Source: Caldisericia bacterium (GTDB taxonomy: Bacteria > Caldisericota > Caldisericia > UBA6126 > JAGPKI01). Taken from it: 8,418 nucleotides of DNA. Location of the stretch: positions 1 to 8,418 of the forward strand of contig JAGPKI010000003.1 in the NCBI GenBank assembly GCA_018054005.1, read 5' to 3'. Positions 6,192 to 8,418 of the stretch are shown here, piece after piece (positions within the stretch are counted from its first letter, which is position 1; every line of letters starts with the position of its first letter). The notes under the pieces were generated by a model, which saw only the letters and a program-made list of their open reading frames with translations, made no database searches and was not told the DNA's origin. Position numbers and translations under genes: made by a program.

Positions 6192-7925
6192 ATGCCTAAT
6201 AATAAAGTAAGGCAAGGACGTATTTATACTGTCTTTGCCTTACTTTTTATAGAGTTGTTACATATTATTCTTATAGAGAAGAGTTTGAGTACATTATTGG
6301 CTCTTCTACTTATTATTTATACTATTCAAGTATTAATAACTAACATTTTTTTAAATTCTCAGAAAAATAGAAATATATTTTTTATTCTTGATACAATTTT
6401 TATAGTATTAATTGCATTTTTAGATATAGAGATTATTTCATCATTACTTATATTTATAATACCCCTTTCAATAATGAATGCAACAGATAATAAACAGGTT
6501 TCTGCGACTATAATATTAATTTTAACAGTTATCATAGCATTTTTTCTCTTAAATCTTATAAAGGATTCACAACTCTTAATTATATATGTTTTAAGTGTTA
6601 TTCTTGCTTTAATTATCTCGGTAAGATCAGTTAATATTACAAATAAAACTATACCTGAAACAAAAGGGGAAAAGATAAATAAGCTCGATGATGACTTAAA
6701 TATTATTAAAAACCAATTAAATCTTATCAAAGAACTTAGAGATTTGTTTTATACTTCATCTAACATTCAAGAAGCATTATCTCTCTTTTTTGATAAGCTA
6801 AAAGATGCTTTTTCAGCAAAGGCTTGTTCAATGCGTTTATTAGAAAGTACTGGTGTTTTAAGTAATATTATGGCTCAATCTGGACTTTCCAAAGACTATG
6901 TTTATAAAGGTGAAATTGATTTAAATAGAAGCGAGTTAAACAGAGAGGTACTTCTTGGGCAAATAATACAAGTTTCAGATATTTCATCTTCTCCTCTTAT
7001 TCAGTATACAAAAGAACTAACAAAAGAGGGAATTAAATCTATCATAGGAGTTCCTATATTAGCTAAAGGCAATGAAACAATAGGTATCTTAAAGCTGTAT
7101 TTCAATTCACCTAAAGAAGAAATTGGTGAAGATGTAAAAGAACTTTTATTATGCATAAGTGGAGAAATAGGTTTACTTATCCAAAATGATTTAGCACTCA
7201 AGAAGCTTAAAGAAGTTGATAGAGAGAAATTTCTCTTCCTTACTACCACTGCTCATCAATTAAGATCTCCTGTAGCAGGACTGCAAAGTTTACTTGAAAT
7301 AATAAATAACGGATATGTTGGAGAAATAAATCCTAAACAAAAAGAACTAATCCAACGTGGAATAAAAAGAACAAATTACATGCTCAATCTTATTAGTGAT
7401 CTCGTTTCTCTTGCTTCTTCCGAACTCCAGGTTAAGAAGGAATACGGAAAAGTGTCTTTGTGTGAATTAACTTCTGATATTGTAGATTCCTTAAAAGAAA
7501 GAGTATTCGAGAAATCAATTGATTTTACATTTAATAGACCAAAAAAGGAACTTTACGTATTTGGTAATGAAGATGATTTAAGGAAAGCTATTGAAAATAT
7601 TATTGAAAATGCAGTAAAGTATACTAAAGAAAACGGCGTAGTTTCTGTGATTATTGGAGAAAAACAAGATTTTGCAACTATAACTGTTTCTGATACTGGC
7701 ATCGGTATTCCAAGAGAATCTTTATCTAACCTTTTTCATGATTTCTATAGGTCTCCTAATGCAAAAGAGTTTGCAGAACATGGAACAGGACTAGGACTCT
7801 CAATTGTAAAACGTATTATTCAGGAGCACAATGGAAGAATATTTCTTGCAAGTGAATTAGGAAAAGGAACAACGATTAAAATTTTTCTCCCCAAATTCAA
7901 AGAAACAGGATTAAAAGCAAGCTAA
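6192..7925 (+). CDS. Membrane histidine kinase, six predicted helices + GAF + HisKA/HATPase
   Basis: The 577-residue sensor kinase has about six hydrophobic segments (roughly 11-28, 31-52, 61-78, 80-95, 104-122, 126-144) with short loops and no large external domain. A linker coiled region (160-183), a GAF-like domain (about 184-335; GVPIL at 286-290) and the kinase core follow. The H-box is AHQLRSP with phospho-acceptor H355; N-box residues are N469 and N473; the G1 box is DTGIGIP (501-507), the F-box FHDFYRS (515-521) and the G2 box GTGLGLS (531-537). All catalytic motifs are intact. It should phosphorylate the preceding receiver; the signal could reach the membrane segments or the GAF pocket, and the ligand is unknown. 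The ATG at 6192 has no visible SD, and a strong hairpin lies just inside it, so a downstream TTG start (6255 or 6285) is possible; this would shorten or remove the first helix. Confidence 0.92.
   Translation: MPNNKVRQGRIYTVFALLFIELLHIILIEKSLSTLLALLLIIYTIQVLITNIFLNSQKNRNIFFILDTIFIVLIAFLDIEIISSLLIFIIPLSIMNATDNKQVSATIILILTVIIAFFLLNLIKDSQLLIIYVLSVILALIISVRSVNITNKTIPETKGEKINKLDDDLNIIKNQLNLIKELRDLFYTSSNIQEALSLFFDKLKDAFSAKACSMRLLESTGVLSNIMAQSGLSKDYVYKGEIDLNRSELNREVLLGQIIQVSDISSSPLIQYTKELTKEGIKSIIGVPILAKGNETIGILKLYFNSPKEEIGEDVKELLLCISGEIGLLIQNDLALKKLKEVDREKFLFLTTTAHQLRSPVAGLQSLLEIINNGYVGEINPKQKELIQRGIKRTNYMLNLISDLVSLASSELQVKKEYGKVSLCELTSDIVDSLKERVFEKSIDFTFNRPKKELYVFGNEDDLRKAIENIIENAVKYTKENGVVSVIIGEKQDFATITVSDTGIGIPRESLSNLFHDFYRSPNAKEFAEHGTGLGLSIVKRIIQEHNGRIFLASELGKGTTIKIFLPKFKETGLKAS
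6204..6248 (+). terminator. Terminator-like hairpin within the first codons of the kinase gene
   Basis: Left arm 6204-6219 (AAAGTAAGGCAAGGAC) pairs with right arm 6231-6246 (GTCTTTGCCTTACTTT): a 16-bp stem with one G-U pair. The 11-base loop itself contains GTA/TAC that can pair. A run of five T begins at 6244, as in a rho-independent terminator. The structure starts 12 bases after the kinase ATG. It could end or attenuate the pyr-hyd-regulator transcript, or modulate kinase translation. Because it is within coding sequence as annotated, the terminator function is inference; the inverted repeat itself is directly visible. Confidence 0.5.
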
Positions 7926-8108
7926 ATAAGGTTTTGTCCCGTACCCATATAATAGCAGAAATGAGCTGCAGGTATTGCGAGAAAAATCGTGGGAATGACA
8001 TTAAGAGGATCCTTCGTCATTCCTAAAGTGTATCCTTTACAATTATAATAAGGAATCACCTCTTTGTTTTTATGAACTGCACTTTCTGCACACGTACTGA
8101 AAAATATC

Positions 8109-8128
8109 AATGACTGCTCACAGTCATT
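8109..8128. repeat. Perfect 8-bp inverted repeat
   Basis: AATGACTG (8109-8116) and CAGTCATT (8121-8128) are exact reverse complements around the 4-base loop CTCA. The right arm leads into GTCATTCTGAAG, a sequence related to the TGTCAT-type repeat starts further right, so this is probably another variant or junction of the same repeat family. Confidence 0.6.
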
Positions 8129-8198
8129 CTGAAGTACAGTATTTTCGCACATGTCCTGAAGAATCTCCTTCTTCGTGGTCAACGAATGTCGCACAAAA

Positions 8199-8256
8199 TG
8201 TCATCCCTGAAATCCACAAAAATGTCATTCTCGAAATCTTTTATCGAGGATCCAAG
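8199..8256 (+). repeat. Two diverged direct copies of a TGTCAT-type unit
   Basis: TGTCATCCCTGAAATC (8199-8214) and TGTCATTCTCGAAATC (8223-8238) match at 13 of 16 positions and start 24 bases apart. The second forms a stem: ATTCTCGA (8227-8234) pairs with TCGAGGAT (8244-8251) with one T-G pair, followed by CCAAG. The first lacks a right arm and looks truncated. Confidence 0.65.
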
Positions 8257-8261
8257 TACTT

Positions 8262-8292
8262 TGTCATCCCTAACTTGATTGGGGATCCAGTG
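8262..8292 (+). repeat. Palindromic repeat unit with possible terminator activity
   Basis: The unit opens with TGTCAT and contains ATCCCTAA (8266-8273) and TTGGGGAT (8279-8286), an 8-bp stem with one T-G pair around loop CTTGA, then CCAGTG. A T-rich tract (8293-8309, including seven consecutive T) follows six bases past the stem, so it could act as a weak rightward terminator for the operon. The stem is short and spaced from the T-tract, so that role is uncertain. Confidence 0.6.
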
Positions 8293-8368
8293 TTTATTTT
8301 TTTGTTTTTACCGATCCGAACAGAAAATTCGCTCTTTTTTCTTTTTATTTGTTTGAAAAAGAAATACT

Positions 8369-8401
<33 letters not shown>

Positions 8402-8404
8402 AGG

Positions 8405-8418
8405 TCGCGGGAATGACA
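8405..8418 (-). repeat. Partial second copy of the palindrome, cut by the window edge
   Basis: TCGCGGGAATGACA here exactly repeats 8385-8398, 20 bases downstream, with AGAGAGG (part of the intervening bases) between. It is one arm of another unit; no left arm precedes it, suggesting a truncated copy, a slippage duplication of the right arm, or the start of a tandem array that continues beyond the window. Confidence 0.65.

Noticed and set aside
7922..8194. Minus-strand reading frame of 90 codons with a GTG start
   Set aside because: It crosses several repeat fragments, has no ribosome site or recognisable domain, overlaps the kinase stop and encodes a Cys-rich sequence that looks like translated repeat DNA.
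8199..8292. Possible CRISPR array from repeated TGTCAT units
   Set aside because: Spacing is irregular (24 and 39 bases), units are diverged and palindromic, there are no equal-length unique spacers and no cas genes.

Overview
The window is a low-GC (roughly one-third G+C by eye), almost fully coding stretch in which every gene reads rightward. Genes overlap or abut (ATGA, TGATG, TAATG and TTGA junctions) and most have purine-rich Shine-Dalgarno sequences. The AT-rich, AGA/ATA-rich codon use and a cytosolic NADP-type NiFe hydrogenase resembling the Pyrococcus sulfhydrogenase suggest an anaerobic, probably thermophilic, hydrogen-metabolising bacterium. Caldisericota or a similar deep-branching low-GC thermophilic lineage is my best guess, but the sequence alone does not settle the taxon.

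Layout. Positions 1-1368 hold the end of a pyrimidine block: the 3' end of pyrF (OMP decarboxylase), pyrE (orotate phosphoribosyltransferase) and thyX (flavin-dependent thymidylate synthase, with an atypical signature). Positions 1368-5292 hold a complete four-subunit group 3b-like NiFe hydrogenase in the order beta-gamma-delta-alpha (hydB, hydG, hydD, hydA), the same order as the Pyrococcus furiosus soluble hydrogenase I operon. Positions 5289-5792 encode the matching maturation endopeptidase. Positions 5767-7925 encode a two-component pair: a receiver-only response regulator and a six-helix membrane histidine kinase with a GAF domain. A strong terminator-like hairpin lies just inside the annotated 5' end of the kinase gene. 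Positions 7926-8418 contain no convincing gene and are filled with degenerate palindromic TGTCAT...GGATCC-type repeats, including one intact copy of the form ATTCCC-N8-GGGAAT.

How it fits together. HydD-HydA should oxidise or evolve H2 at the NiFe site. HydB (two 4Fe-4S clusters) and HydG (FAD, NAD(P), 2Fe-2S) should pass electrons to or from NADP(H), with sulfur or polysulfide as a possible alternative acceptor. The endopeptidase trims the C-terminus of HydA after Ni insertion. The two-component pair probably senses a redox, gas or membrane signal, but its output is not visible because the regulator has no effector domain. The fusion of pyrimidine and thymidylate genes to a hydrogenase operon is the most notable feature. 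ThyX consumes reduced nicotinamide that this hydrogenase could supply, although simple operon packing would explain the order equally well. I see no unequivocally new system. The features most worth a second look are the kinase-start hairpin, the unusual ThyX motif, the gene coupling and the repeat cluster.
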